DNA of 64,000 nt from Stutzerimonas stutzeri (GCF_024448985.1 NZ_JAMOII010000005.1:62001-126000); one strand, 5' to 3'. Counted from the first letter of the stretch, positions 34,834 to 44,066 are shown. Notes: a model not told the origin generated them from the sequence alone. Numbers and translations: made by a program.

Positions 34834-36915
34834 TCACCGCTGGCTTGCTCCTTGCGCGCACTCGAAGCGAGTCAGGCATGGCCCAGCTCCTTCGTTTTGT
34901 GTGTGAGTCCGGAACGGCACGCGACTTGGAGCCGGCCCGAAAGGTGTCGCTGGGATGTCACTCATGTGCCTGATCACATGCCGCAGCTCGTCGCGCCATG
35001 GTTTGGGCCTGATGCCGAAGACATTCTCGATCAGGCTGCAGTCGAGTACAGACCAGGCCGGACGGGCCGCGGCGCGCGGCAGGCTTCCGCTCGTCACCGG
35101 CAGCACCTGCGGCGCTTTGTCTATCAAGCCGACCCGTTCCGCTTCACGGAAAATCTCGACGGCGAACTCGGCCCACGAGCACGACGACAATCCACTGTAG
35201 TGGTACAGCCCCCACTCGAGATCACCATCGCGGCAATAGCGCAGCGCGAGTTCGATCAGCACCCTGGCGACACTTCGTGAGCGAGTCGGGCAGCCGACCT
35301 GATCGCTTACGACAGAGATTTCGTTCGTTTTGCGGCTGAGATTAAGCATCGTCTGCACGAAGTTGTTGCCATGTTCGCCATAGATCCAGCTGGTGCGCAG
35401 TATCAGATAGCGATCCAGGGTTTCGCTGATGACGATCTCCCCCGCCCGCCGCGTTTTGCCATAGACGCAGATCGGCAGGGCCAGGTCGGTCTCTCGATAA
35501 GGCTGCGAGCCATCGCCCGAAAAGACGTATTCACTGGACAGGTGAAACAGCGGAATGCCGAACCGCTTGGCGGCCTGTGCCAGATTGCCCGCGCCGTCGC
35601 GATTCACCGCTTCGGCATGCGCGACCTCCGCCTCAGCATGATCTAGATTGGTATAAGCCGCCGCGTTGATGATCAGCGCCGGCCGGTAGCGCTCGATCGC
35701 CTGGGCAATTTCCTCAGAAGATGTGATGTCGACGTCTTTATGCAGCAGGCCGATGGCTTCCAGCCCGAAACTTGGCGCCTGATTGACCAGACAGCGCCCC
35801 ACCTGTCCACCTGCGCCGCATACCAGCACGCGCATGTTCGGTCTGAGGGAACGAGGCTGTCTTGATTCAGCATCGGTTGATTGCATTGCGCCACAATCAG
35901 CCTCGGCTGATTCAATGGCCGGAAGCGGCGGAGTATCGCCGACCTGCGGCGTAGCGGTCGTCGGCGTTGGGATCAGCTCACGTACGCTGACGCCAAGCGT
36001 TTCCACCGGCGAATCGGCAGCTTCCGGCTCTGGTGCGAAGTGGAGGCTTTCGAGTAGGCCTTTCGCCACGATCTTCGCCTTGGCGAACTGACCGCGCTGA
36101 AGCATGCGAGCCACCTGCCCCAGGCGGGAAAACAACAAGCCCAGGACGCGACGCTTGCGAAAGTATTTACGCGCCACGAACAACTCGTTGCGCACCAGAT
36201 GCCGATGCAACGCGATCCGATTCGGGTCGGTTTCCCGAAGAATATCGATGGCGCCGCTGACCCGTCGCATATGCAGCACCTTGCTCGCAGCCACCAGGTA
36301 ACCGGGTACGTCCTGACTGATACGCATGGTGAATTCGGTATCGTCGCCCCACATGAACATGGACGCGATGGGCAAGCCGTGGCGTTGCAGCGATGCTCTG
36401 GGCACCAGGATCGAGACGAAGGTTGCGGGACGAACCGGAACCACACCGATATCGAGCAGTTCCGGCCAGTTTTCATAGTCGATTTCATTGGTCCGTTCGT
36501 CGATGCGCGGCACGTTGGTCAGCAGCCCTTCGCTGGTATGCGCTTTAGACACCAGAAACGAGTGCGGCTTGTTTTGAGCGCGCAATTGCTCATCGGCCTC
36601 AAGCAGCTTCTGCAAGGCGTCCGGCTCGGGAATCACATCGTCATCCATCATCCAGACGAAGTCGGCGCCCTGCTGATAGGCGAGACGGAATCCGGCACTG
36701 AAGCCTCCCGATGCCCCGGTGTTGTGCGAGAGGACATACACCTTGAGGTTCGCCAGCCCCGTCTGGAGCAGCATCTCCTCGGTCCCGTCGTTGCTGGCAT
36801 TATCGACGACGATGATGCCGTCGCAGGGTCGGGTCTGGGCATTGATCCCATCCAGGCAACGCGCTAGCAAATCCTTGCGCTTGTACGAGAGTACGACGGC
36901 GAATATCTGATCCAT
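34834..36915 (-). CDS. Fusion of a family 2 glycosyltransferase and dTDP-4-dehydrorhamnose reductase
   Basis: A 693-residue two-enzyme protein. Residues 1 to about 290 are a GT-A glycosyltransferase of the GlfT/rhamnosyltransferase type (VDNASNDGT, MDDDV with Asp91-93, WGDDTEF). A proline- and acid-rich linker (about 291-360) precedes an RmlD-type reductase starting at Met361 (RVLVCGAGGQVGRC, INAAAYTNLDHAE, SSEYVFSG, YGKTRRAGE with the Tyr-x3-Lys pair). RmlD makes dTDP-L-rhamnose, so synthesis and transfer of the sugar seem to be joined in one chain. The last 40 residues are low-complexity. The other rml genes are not in the window. The acceptor is unknown. Confidence 0.85.
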   Translation of the reverse strand: MDQIFAVVLSYKRKDLLARCLDGINAQTRPCDGIIVVDNASNDGTEEMLLQTGLANLKVYVLSHNTGASGGFSAGFRLAYQQGADFVWMMDDDVIPEPDALQKLLEADEQLRAQNKPHSFLVSKAHTSEGLLTNVPRIDERTNEIDYENWPELLDIGVVPVRPATFVSILVPRASLQRHGLPIASMFMWGDDTEFTMRISQDVPGYLVAASKVLHMRRVSGAIDILRETDPNRIALHRHLVRNELFVARKYFRKRRVLGLLFSRLGQVARMLQRGQFAKAKIVAKGLLESLHFAPEPEAADSPVETLGVSVRELIPTPTTATPQVGDTPPLPAIESAEADCGAMQSTDAESRQPRSLRPNMRVLVCGAGGQVGRCLVNQAPSFGLEAIGLLHKDVDITSSEEIAQAIERYRPALIINAAAYTNLDHAEAEVAHAEAVNRDGAGNLAQAAKRFGIPLFHLSSEYVFSGDGSQPYRETDLALPICVYGKTRRAGEIVISETLDRYLILRTSWIYGEHGNNFVQTMLNLSRKTNEISVVSDQVGCPTRSRSVARVLIELALRYCRDGDLEWGLYHYSGLSSCSWAEFAVEIFREAERVGLIDKAPQVLPVTSGSLPRAAARPAWSVLDCSLIENVFGIRPKPWRDELRHVIRHMSDIPATPFGPAPSRVPFRTHTQNEGAGPCLTRFECAQGASQR

Positions 36916-37336
36916 GGGTCGCTTGGTCTCTAATCGGGAAGATAGGTGACATCCAGCCTGACGATATTCGTAGGCGTCTTGTCGGGCGCCGCTGCGGCAC
37001 TTTTCTGGCGGTGAGCACGGCGCTCAGCTCCGACCGAGGAAGATGAACGAGGTTCAGTGCACTGCAATGTTATGTCGCAAAAAGTCGACGTGATTTATTG
37101 ACATGCCCGAATGGCAGTCGTTGCGTCGAGCTTGCAGAAAGGAATTGAAAGGGCCGCGTAGAGTTCTAGCGGTGACTGACCCTCATGTCGCGACTCCGCC
37201 TTTAAAGCCCCTCCGAACTCCCCATGGCAGCCCGGTTCACATGCTGAGTGGCTTCATCCGATCCGCTCTGGCGGCGCACCGATGCGCCGCCTCACCTCAA
37301 TCAGGCATAGCTACCACGACATGGGAGACCCGCTCG
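36916..37336. other. Intergenic region between divergent genes
   Basis: 421 bp separate the glycosyltransferase-RmlD fusion (minus) and the oxidoreductase (plus). I see no supported gene, no strong hairpin and no recognised operator. A TTGACA near 37098 could be a -35 element but has no convincing -10 partner. Confidence 0.4.
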
Positions 37337-38371
37337 ATGACACAGGACACGCAACACAACCGCAGCATTCACCTCGCCTCCCGCCCGCACGGCGCCCCGA
37401 CGCCAGAAAACTTCCGCCTGGAAACCGGCCCGGTACCGAAACCCGAAGACGGTCAGCTGCTGCTGCGCACTGTCTATCTCTCGCTGGATCCTTACATGCG
37501 CGGCCGGATGAGCGCCGGGCCGTCCTACGCGCCGCCGATGGAGGTCGGCGATGTGATGGTCGGCGGTACGGTCTGTCGGGTCGTCAAGTCCCGTCATTCG
37601 GACTATCAGGAAGGTGACTGGGTGCTCAGCGGTAATGGCTGGCAGGACTATGCCCTTTCTAGCGGCGAAGGGCTGCTCAAGCTCAGCCGCGACATGAAGA
37701 ATCCGTCCCACGCACTGGGCGTGCTGGGCATGCCGGGATTCACGGCTTATATGGGTCTGCTGGATATCGGCCAGCCCAAAGCTGGGGAAACGCTGGTGGT
37801 TGCGGCGGCCACCGGGCCGGTGGGCGCCACGGTCGGCCAGATCGGCAAGCTCAAGGGTTGTCGTGTGGTGGGCATCGCTGGTGGTCCAGACAAATGCCGT
37901 CATGCGGTCGAAACCCTCGGCTTCGATGCCTGCATCGATCACCGCGCCGAGGACTTCCCTCAGCAATTGGCCGAGCAATGCCCAGATGGCATCGACGTGT
38001 ATTTCGAGAACGTCGGCGGCAAGGTGTTTGATGCGGTGCTGCCATTGTTCAACACCAGCGCGCGGGTGCCGGTCTGTGGTGTGGTCGCCCAGTACAACAG
38101 CACCGGCCTGCCGGATGGGCCGGATCGGTTGCCATTGCTGCTCGACACTCTGTTGAAGAAGCGCATGCGCATGCAGGGCTTCATCATCTTCAACGACTAC
38201 GGCCACCGCTATGACGAGTTCGCCCGCGACATGGGCGCCTGGTATGCCGAGGGCAAGATCAAGTACCGCGAGCAGATCGTGCAAGGGCTGGAAAATGCAC
38301 CCGAGGCGCTCATCGGGCTGCTTGAAGGCAAGAACTTCGGCAAGCTGGTGGTGCAGGTGGGCGATGCCTGA
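37337..38371 (+). CDS. NADP-dependent oxidoreductase, MDR/leukotriene B4 dehydrogenase-like (CurA type)
   Basis: A 344-residue medium-chain reductase without catalytic zinc ligands: LSLDPYMRGRM, GMPGFTAYMGLLDIG, AAATGPVGATVGQIGKLKG (nucleotide-binding AAxGxxG), DVYFENVGG and ending FGKLVVQVGD. The family reduces double bonds of enones with NADPH. The ATG at 37337 has GGGAG nearby and matches family starts; the long upstream extension of the frame shows no similarity. A single gene, followed by two REP-like elements. Confidence 0.88.
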   Translation: MTQDTQHNRSIHLASRPHGAPTPENFRLETGPVPKPEDGQLLLRTVYLSLDPYMRGRMSAGPSYAPPMEVGDVMVGGTVCRVVKSRHSDYQEGDWVLSGNGWQDYALSSGEGLLKLSRDMKNPSHALGVLGMPGFTAYMGLLDIGQPKAGETLVVAAATGPVGATVGQIGKLKGCRVVGIAGGPDKCRHAVETLGFDACIDHRAEDFPQQLAEQCPDGIDVYFENVGGKVFDAVLPLFNTSARVPVCGVVAQYNSTGLPDGPDRLPLLLDTLLKKRMRMQGFIIFNDYGHRYDEFARDMGAWYAEGKIKYREQIVQGLENAPEALIGLLEGKNFGKLVVQVGDA

Positions 38372-38397
38372 AGGTTGGGTGTGGCATCGACAGCATG

Positions 38398-38467
38398 ATT
38401 CGCGAGCAAGCTCGCTCCTACGGACGGTGCGCGATCTACGCTCTTGTAGGAGCCAGCTTGCTGGCGA
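38398..38467. repeat. Inverted pair of REP elements (GCGAGCAAGCTCGCTCCTAC type)
   Basis: ATTCGCGAGCAAGCTCGCTCCTAC (38398-38421) faces GTAGGAGCCAGCTTGCTGGCGAA (38446-38467). This is the common Pseudomonas REP core, as a head-to-head pair after the oxidoreductase gene. It is a different family from the two other palindrome types in this window. Confidence 0.8.
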
Positions 38468-38563
38468 AGCGAGGCCCACACGGCCTTCGACTGCCCGCCT
38501 AACTGTGCCGTTCGCCAGCAACGCCTGACGTCCCTCCTGGCTCGCACAGACTTTGGTCGATAG

Positions 38564-39910
38564 TCAGCTTTGGCTCAGCCCGGTCGATACTTCACAACGG
38601 CGTGCATCTCTGGCCTGCTGCTGGTGCGGCGGACGGACGCCAGGAATCGGATTAGCCAGACGGATCTTCAGAAACTCGGTGACGTCCGCCGCCAGTGCTC
38701 GCCCGCCGCCGCCCGGGAAGTTGTTGTCGTTGGTCACCAGCAAGGTGCGGGAATCCAGCGGCAACACGCTTTCAATGGTCACGTAGGGAAAGGTGAATGT
38801 CCGTTGCCCGTCGCCGTTCAGATCATCGGGATCGGCCAGTTGCATGAGGTCGACAACTTCGGTCTTGCGCACTTCCCCGCCACTGGCGACACCGCGGGTT
38901 TCGATCAGGTAGATTTTCTTGAAAGGGGTGCCGTTGGTGGCGGTTGCGTTATTGCGCTCAATGACCAGGAAGCGCGTCTCATCGATCGCAGTCATGTCAC
39001 CAATGGCGTTCTCTGGCGCTTGCAGGCGATAGAAGAACGCCTTACCGGTGTAACGCTCTTGATCGATATCAAACTCGTTGATACGCAAGGTACCGGCCGG
39101 ATCGCCGTTGACGGTTTTTTCCAGCAAGGTATAGAGCCTGTCCCCGCGTGGGTTAATCGCCATGCCTTCGAAACCACCCGAGCCGCCCAGGTTCGCGGTT
39201 GCTCGTCCCGCCACTACATCGACATGCTGCGGCGCATAAACACCTGGCAAAGAAATCGCGCTGCGAGTGACGGTGCCCGACGCATCGGTCTTGATCAGAT
39301 ATGGCCCGAACTCGTCACCAAACCACCTCGCACAATTCTTGTCTCGGCGCACCGACTCGATGTCCAGGTCGGCGCCCGTCAGCAGACGGCCGAACTCGAT
39401 AGTGCTGTCGACGCGTGGCTTGGAGCCGTCGTTGTAATAAAAACGGTAGTCGGCCTGGATTGGCAGCTCGAGCTTCTGATTGATGTCGTTGAGGGTGAGG
39501 CGCGACGTGTGGGTGAAGCGAGCCAGCGGCGCACCGCTGAGATAGTCACTCGCACTGACCTTCCCGCTCCCGCCGCTGGCCGTACGGAAATCAGGGCGAA
39601 CGCTGTAAAGCCGCAACAGCGTATCTGCAGAATTTGTCTGACCGCCGAAGCCGTTGTCGGTCATGAATATGAAGCTGTTTTCATCCGCTCCCGGCAGCAC
39701 TGCTGAAAAACCCTGCACCGGCTGACGGTTTTCATAAGGTGGCGCAAAGGTGCCGTAGGGGTTGGCATTGGCCATCTGCCCAGACGTCGGGCCATCGGAG
39801 AAGGTGTCGGCTGGCATCAACGCCCAACCTACCAAGGTATTGCTCGCGGCCATCGCAGGGGCGGAAATCGCAGCGGCAAGCGCTACGACCAGCGGCTTCA
39901 GGATTCGCAT
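38564..39910 (-). CDS. Secreted esterase-like / phytase-like protein
   Basis: A 448-residue exported protein with a clear signal peptide (MRILKPLVVALAAAISAPAMA, cleavage after AMA). The mature part carries the esterase-like activity of phytase domain: FIFMTDNGFGGQTNSAD, GGSGGFEGMAINPRGDRLYTLLEK, AIDETRFLVIERNN and LVTNDNNFPGGGGR. It probably acts in the periplasm or outside on phosphate or carboxyl esters; the true substrate is not known. It stands alone. Confidence 0.85.
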   Translation of the reverse strand: MRILKPLVVALAAAISAPAMAASNTLVGWALMPADTFSDGPTSGQMANANPYGTFAPPYENRQPVQGFSAVLPGADENSFIFMTDNGFGGQTNSADTLLRLYSVRPDFRTASGGSGKVSASDYLSGAPLARFTHTSRLTLNDINQKLELPIQADYRFYYNDGSKPRVDSTIEFGRLLTGADLDIESVRRDKNCARWFGDEFGPYLIKTDASGTVTRSAISLPGVYAPQHVDVVAGRATANLGGSGGFEGMAINPRGDRLYTLLEKTVNGDPAGTLRINEFDIDQERYTGKAFFYRLQAPENAIGDMTAIDETRFLVIERNNATATNGTPFKKIYLIETRGVASGGEVRKTEVVDLMQLADPDDLNGDGQRTFTFPYVTIESVLPLDSRTLLVTNDNNFPGGGGRALAADVTEFLKIRLANPIPGVRPPHQQQARDARRCEVSTGLSQS

Positions 39911-40085
39911 GAGTCAGTGTCTCCATCCGGTCGGAGCCAGCACCGCGCGACATGCGCAGCGCTCTGGCGTCGGAGAACAACCTTAGGAAGTGACTGTGTC
40001 AGGAATATGGCTAAAACTGACGCAGCGTCGGCCAGATGACGCTAGACCACTCGATTACGCTATGCAACCCGGCCTCAGTCTGGAC

Positions 40086-40946
40086 TCACTCGACCTCGTG
40101 GCCGCGTGCGGCCTGTGCCAGATAGAACCACGCCTGCGTATCGAGCCGCAGTTCGGCGCCCTGCAGCGCTTCCTCGATCCGCTCCCAACGCAGGCTGCCC
40201 AGGATGGGGACTGGCTTGCCAGGCAACTTGCGCAGCCAGGCCAGGGCGACCTGATTGGCCGAAGCGTCAAGCGCCGCACCGACTTCCTCAAGCGCTTGTT
40301 GTAGCACCGGGCTGAAACGGCCACCCGCCAGCGGTGACCAAGCCAACACATGCAGGCCCTCACTTTCCATGGCATGCAGGCGCCCATCCCATACCGTTTC
40401 CTGGGCGTGCAGCGACAGCTCGATCTGGTTGCAGCGCAGCGGCAACTCGCGCGCCAGTGTTTGGCAATGCGGCAGCTCGGCGTTGGATACGCCAAGCCAG
40501 CCGATCTTGCCGCTTGCGACCAGATCGTTCAGCGCTCGGACAACCTCATCAACCTGCAGCAAAGGGTCTGGCCGATGCAGCAGGAAGCCGTCCAGGCGCT
40601 CCACGCCGAGCCGCTTCAGAGAGCCGTCGACCGCCTCGGTAAGGTACGCCGCTTGGGTGTTGTAATGCTTGACCTGCCAGCGAGAGCGATCTTGCGAAGC
40701 TGGCACGATGTCAGCCTTACCAATCAGTTGGATCTGCTGACGCAGCGCCGGCTGCAGTTTCAGCGCGGCGCCAAAATGCGTCTCGCATTCTCCAGCGCCA
40801 TAAATGTCAGCGTGGTCGAAAGCACTCACGCCACGCTCGACACAGCGATCCAGAAAGCTCAGCAGTGCCTGCGGCTGCGCCAACTCTGGGTATTGCATCA
40901 GACGCATCATGCCCAGCAGCAAAGGTTGTTCGACGACCTTGTTCAA
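40086..40946 (-). CDS. Aldo/keto reductase (YdhF-like)
   Basis: About 287 residues of the AKR fold: SAFDHADIYGAGECE with the active-site Asp and Tyr, then SLKRLGVERLDGFLLHRPD, IGWLGVSN and ILGSLRWERIEEAL for NADPH binding. No ATG lies before the conserved start; a TTG at 40946 (LNKVVEQPLLLG) has GGAG five bases upstream, while another TTG at 40985 would add 13 residues. The substrate is unknown. Confidence 0.82.
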   Translation of the reverse strand: MNKVVEQPLLLGMMRLMQYPELAQPQALLSFLDRCVERGVSAFDHADIYGAGECETHFGAALKLQPALRQQIQLIGKADIVPASQDRSRWQVKHYNTQAAYLTEAVDGSLKRLGVERLDGFLLHRPDPLLQVDEVVRALNDLVASGKIGWLGVSNAELPHCQTLARELPLRCNQIELSLHAQETVWDGRLHAMESEGLHVLAWSPLAGGRFSPVLQQALEEVGAALDASANQVALAWLRKLPGKPVPILGSLRWERIEEALQGAELRLDTQAWFYLAQAARGHEVE

Positions 40947-41124
40947 GTGATCTCCGCGATTCGTCAGGATTGAGGTCAGCGGCAATCATAGCCATGCCGG
41001 GACCGGAAGGTCGTGTACTGACCGAGCCCAACGCGCAAGGTTCGGCTCCGTATAGCTGCGCCAGGCGATTACCGATGAAGTCACTCGGCATATCGCCCCA
41101 AAAAAGGGAGCTTTTCGCGAATAC

Positions 41125-41141
41125 CGCACCTTTGTGGTTCA
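41125..41141. promoter_or_regulatory. Candidate NtrC enhancer site upstream of nirB
   Basis: CGCACC-TTTGT-GGTTCA resembles the NtrC consensus TGCACC-N5-GGTGCA, with two arm mismatches. It is about 110 bp upstream of the -24/-12 promoter, a normal enhancer distance. Weak by itself, but it fits the sigma-54 element at 41250. Confidence 0.4.
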
Positions 41142-41149
41142 ACTTTGAC

Positions 41150-41207
41150 GGTGGGCTGAAGCCCACCCTACAAAAGCCTCGTTCCGTAGGGTGGGCTTCA
41201 GCCCACC
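41150..41207. repeat. Inverted pair of REP-like palindromes (GGTGGGCTGAAGCCCACC family)
   Basis: GGTGGGCTGAAGCCCACCCTAC (41150-41171) faces GTAGGGTGGGCTTCAGCCCACC (41186-41207), 14 bases apart. A single copy lies at 11200-11221. The pair sits between the candidate NtrC site and the sigma-54 promoter of nirBD. Confidence 0.75.
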
Positions 41208-41249
41208 AACCCCGCGCAGCTCCGCCCTCACGCCCTCCTTCAAGGTCGC

Positions 41250-41265
41250 TGGCACGCAACCTGCT
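41250..41265 (+). promoter_or_regulatory. Sigma-54 promoter of the nirBD operon
   Basis: TGGCACG-CAAC-CTGCT matches the -24/-12 consensus TGGCACG-N4-TTGCW, with GG at 41251-41252 and GC at 41263-41264, exactly 10 bases between. Transcription should start near 41276 and produce a leader of about 215 nt before nirB. It points to nitrogen control through NtrC. Confidence 0.72.
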
Positions 41266-41355
41266 ATGGCCTAAGCAACGCCTGCCGAGCGATTCGGCAG
41301 AGCCTCCCGCGGTCAGCGAAGACCATCAGCCGCAAACGGCGCGGGACAGGTGCAA

Positions 41356-41416
41356 CGGGCAACGAGGCTCGAACAGTCACCTCCACAACTTATGAATACC
41401 AGGCAAAGGCGCCTGG
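41356..41416 (+). promoter_or_regulatory. ANTAR (NasT/NasR-type) two-hairpin antiterminator in the nirB leader
   Basis: Hairpin P1: CGGGC-[AACGAG]-GCTCG (41356-41371). Hairpin P2: CCAGGC-[AAAGGC]-GCCTGG (41399-41416). Both loops are six bases with A at position 1 and G at position 4, the signature recognised by ANTAR-domain regulators. P2 shares bases 41408-41416 with the left arm of the following terminator, so the two structures exclude each other. Binding of NasT/NasR would hold P2 and allow read-through into nirBD. The structures are seen in sequence; the regulator gene is not in this window. Confidence 0.8.
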
Positions 41417-41451
41417 AGCTGCCCGACAGCTCCAGGCGCCTTTTTGTTTTT
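41408..41451 (+). terminator. Leader intrinsic terminator (attenuator) of nirBD
   Basis: GGCGCCTGGAGCTG / CAGCTCCAGGCGCC arms (14 bp, perfect) with loop CCCGA, followed by TTTTTGTTTTT. It lies 42 bases before the nirB ATG, so it must be overcome for expression; the preceding ANTAR hairpin overlaps its left arm. Confidence 0.9.
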
Positions 41452-41492
41452 GTGCGATGCAACCGCAAACGGCATCGACGGAGGAACCGGTC

Positions 41493-44066
41493 ATGAACGC
41501 AATCGTCACCCCGATCAAGAGCGAAACGCTGGTCATTATCGGCAACGGGATGGTGGGACATCACTGCATTGAGCAGCTGATCGAGCGCGGTGCCCTGGCT
41601 CAGTACCAGCTGCATGTTTACGGCGAGGAGCGTCAGAGAGCCTATGACCGGGTGCATCTGTCCGAATACTTCGGCGGCCGCGATGCCGACTCCCTGGCGA
41701 TGTGCGACGCCGATTACTACGCCACCCATGGCGTGCATGTTCACCTCGGCGTGCAGGTGTTGGAGATCGACCGGCAGCGCAAGGAAGTGGTCACCAGCGA
41801 GGGCCGCCAGGCTTACGACAAACTTATTCTAGCGACCGGTTCATACCCGTTCGTACCGCCTATTCCAGGCGCCGAGGGCAACTCCCGGCTGGTCTACCGC
41901 ACCCTTGATGACCTGGACGCCATTCGTGCCGCTGCCAGCAACGCCAAGCGTGGTGTGGTGGTGGGCGGTGGACTTTTGGGTCTGGAAGCAGCCAACGCCC
42001 TTAAGTCGCTCGGCCTGGAAGCCCATGTCGTGGAGTTCGCTCCCCGTCTGATGCCGGTGCAGTTGGACGACGAAGGCGGCAAGGCACTCAAGGCCCGTAT
42101 CGAGGCGCTGGGTGTCGGTGTGCACCTGTCCCGCGCGACGCAGGAAATTGTCATCGGTGAGGAATATGCCTACCGAATGAACTTCAACGATGGCGCTGAT
42201 GGTAGATGTGAGTATCTGGAAACCGATCTGATCGTCTTCTCAGCCGGCATCCGTCCCCAGGATGCGCTCGGGCGCAACGCCGAACTGGAGATCGCTCCGC
42301 GCGGCGGTGTGGTGATAGACGCGGACTACCGCACCAGCGACCCCTCGATCTTCGCCATCGGCGAATGCGCGTCCTGGAACGGTATGGTCTTCGGTCTGGT
42401 AGCACCCGGCTACACCATGGCGCGTAACGTCGCCGCGCTGCTCTGCGGCGAGCCACACCAGCCCTTCAGCGGCGCGGACATGTCAACCAAGCTCAAGCTG
42501 CTCGGCGTCGATGTCGGCTCCATCGGCGATGCACACGCGGCCACGCCCGGCGCCAAGAGTTATCGCTTTATCGACGAAGCCAATGCCAGCTACCGCCGCC
42601 TGGTGCTGTCTGAAGATGGCAAGCGCGTCATCGGTGCCGTGCTGATTGGCGACAATAGCTACTACGACACCCTGCTGCAGTATGCGCAGAACGGCATCAA
42701 GCTGCCGGCCGACCCGTCCTCCCTGATCTTGCCGCTGTCCGATGGCGCACCGACATTAGGCGCGGACGCCCTGCCCGACACCGCGACCCTCTGCTCCTGC
42801 CACAACGTCACCAAAGGCGCGGTGTGCTGCCAGGTCGACGCGGGCATCACCGACCTCGGCGAGCTGAAAGCCGCAACCAAAGCGGGTACCGGCTGCGGGG
42901 GATGCAGCGCGTTGCTCAAGCAAGTATTCGAGCATGAGCTGACGGCCCGCGGCGTCGAGGTCGACAAGAGTCTTTGCGAGCACTTCGCCCATACCCGGCA
43001 GGAGCTGTACGGCATTGTGCGCGTCGAAAGCATCATCAGCTTCGACGAACTGCTGGCCAAACATGGACGCGGCCACACTGGCTGCGATATCTGCAAGCCT
43101 GCGGTGGGCTCGATTCTCGCCTCCTGCTGGAACCAGCCGATCACCGATCCTGGGCTGATTCCATTGCAGGACACCAACGATACCTTCATGGCGAACATGC
43201 AGAAGAACGGCACCTACTCGGTGGTGCCGCGCATAGCCGGCGGCGAAATCACTCCGGACAAGCTGATCGCCCTCGGAGCCGTCGCCAAGAAATACGACCT
43301 CTACACCAAAATCACCGGCGGCCAGCGCATCGACCTGTTCGGCGCCGAGCTGCATGAGCTGCCAGACATCTGGGGCGAGCTGATCGAAGCCGGTTTCGAG
43401 ACCGGCCATGCCTACGGCAAGTCGTTGCGCACAGTGAAATCCTGTGTCGGCAGCACCTGGTGCCGCTACGGAGTGCAGGACAGCGTTGGCATGGCGCTGC
43501 GCCTGGAGGATCGCTACAAGGGCCTGCGCTCGCCGCACAAGATCAAGTTCGGTGTTTCTGGCTGCACCCGTGAATGCGCCGAGGCACAGAGCAAAGACAT
43601 CGGCGTGATCGCCACCGAGAACGGCTGGAATCTTTACGTCTCGGGCAACGGCGGCATGCGTCCGCGTCATGCCGAACTGTTTGCCACCGATCTCGATGAC
43701 GAAACGCTGATTCGCTACATCGACCGCTTCCTGATGTTCTACATCCGCACCGCGGACAAGCTGCAGCGCACCTCGGTGTGGCGCGAATCCCTCGAAGGCG
43801 GCCTCGATTACCTCAAGGACGTCATCATCGGTGACAGCCTCAATCTGGCTGCCGAGCTGGAGGCGCAGATGCAGTTGGTGGTCGATCGCTACGAATGCGA
43901 GTGGGCGAATGCCATCAAGGACCCGGAAAAACTCAAGCGCTTCCGCACCTTCGTCAACGACCAGCGCGGCGATCCAGACATTCACTTCGTCAAGGAACGC
44001 GGCCAGCGCCGTCCGGTGCATGCACACGAACTTCACCTGATTCCCGTAACCGAGGAGGTGCTCTGA
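41493..44066 (+). CDS. nirB: Assimilatory nitrite reductase (NADH), large subunit
   Basis: A 857-residue siroheme enzyme that reduces nitrite to ammonium in the cytoplasm. In order: FAD/NAD domains (VIIGNGMVGHHC; GVVVGGGLLGLEAANAL), a Bfd-like [2Fe-2S] domain with CSCHNVTKGAVCC...TGCGGC (about 430-480), and the sulfite/nitrite reductase core with the siroheme-[4Fe-4S] cysteines in CVGSTWCRYG and SGCTRECAEAQ. The ATG at 41493 follows GGAGG; a start 12 codons upstream lacks a ribosome site. The stop overlaps nirD (TGATG). Control is by the sigma-54 promoter and ANTAR leader. Confidence 0.95.
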   Translation: MNAIVTPIKSETLVIIGNGMVGHHCIEQLIERGALAQYQLHVYGEERQRAYDRVHLSEYFGGRDADSLAMCDADYYATHGVHVHLGVQVLEIDRQRKEVVTSEGRQAYDKLILATGSYPFVPPIPGAEGNSRLVYRTLDDLDAIRAAASNAKRGVVVGGGLLGLEAANALKSLGLEAHVVEFAPRLMPVQLDDEGGKALKARIEALGVGVHLSRATQEIVIGEEYAYRMNFNDGADGRCEYLETDLIVFSAGIRPQDALGRNAELEIAPRGGVVIDADYRTSDPSIFAIGECASWNGMVFGLVAPGYTMARNVAALLCGEPHQPFSGADMSTKLKLLGVDVGSIGDAHAATPGAKSYRFIDEANASYRRLVLSEDGKRVIGAVLIGDNSYYDTLLQYAQNGIKLPADPSSLILPLSDGAPTLGADALPDTATLCSCHNVTKGAVCCQVDAGITDLGELKAATKAGTGCGGCSALLKQVFEHELTARGVEVDKSLCEHFAHTRQELYGIVRVESIISFDELLAKHGRGHTGCDICKPAVGSILASCWNQPITDPGLIPLQDTNDTFMANMQKNGTYSVVPRIAGGEITPDKLIALGAVAKKYDLYTKITGGQRIDLFGAELHELPDIWGELIEAGFETGHAYGKSLRTVKSCVGSTWCRYGVQDSVGMALRLEDRYKGLRSPHKIKFGVSGCTRECAEAQSKDIGVIATENGWNLYVSGNGGMRPRHAELFATDLDDETLIRYIDRFLMFYIRTADKLQRTSVWRESLEGGLDYLKDVIIGDSLNLAAELEAQMQLVVDRYECEWANAIKDPEKLKRFRTFVNDQRGDPDIHFVKERGQRRPVHAHELHLIPVTEEVL

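Noticed and set aside
37103-37336. N-terminal extension of the NADP oxidoreductase
   Set aside because: The family begins at the MTQDTQHNRSIHLASRP region; the extension is upstream non-coding DNA in an open frame.
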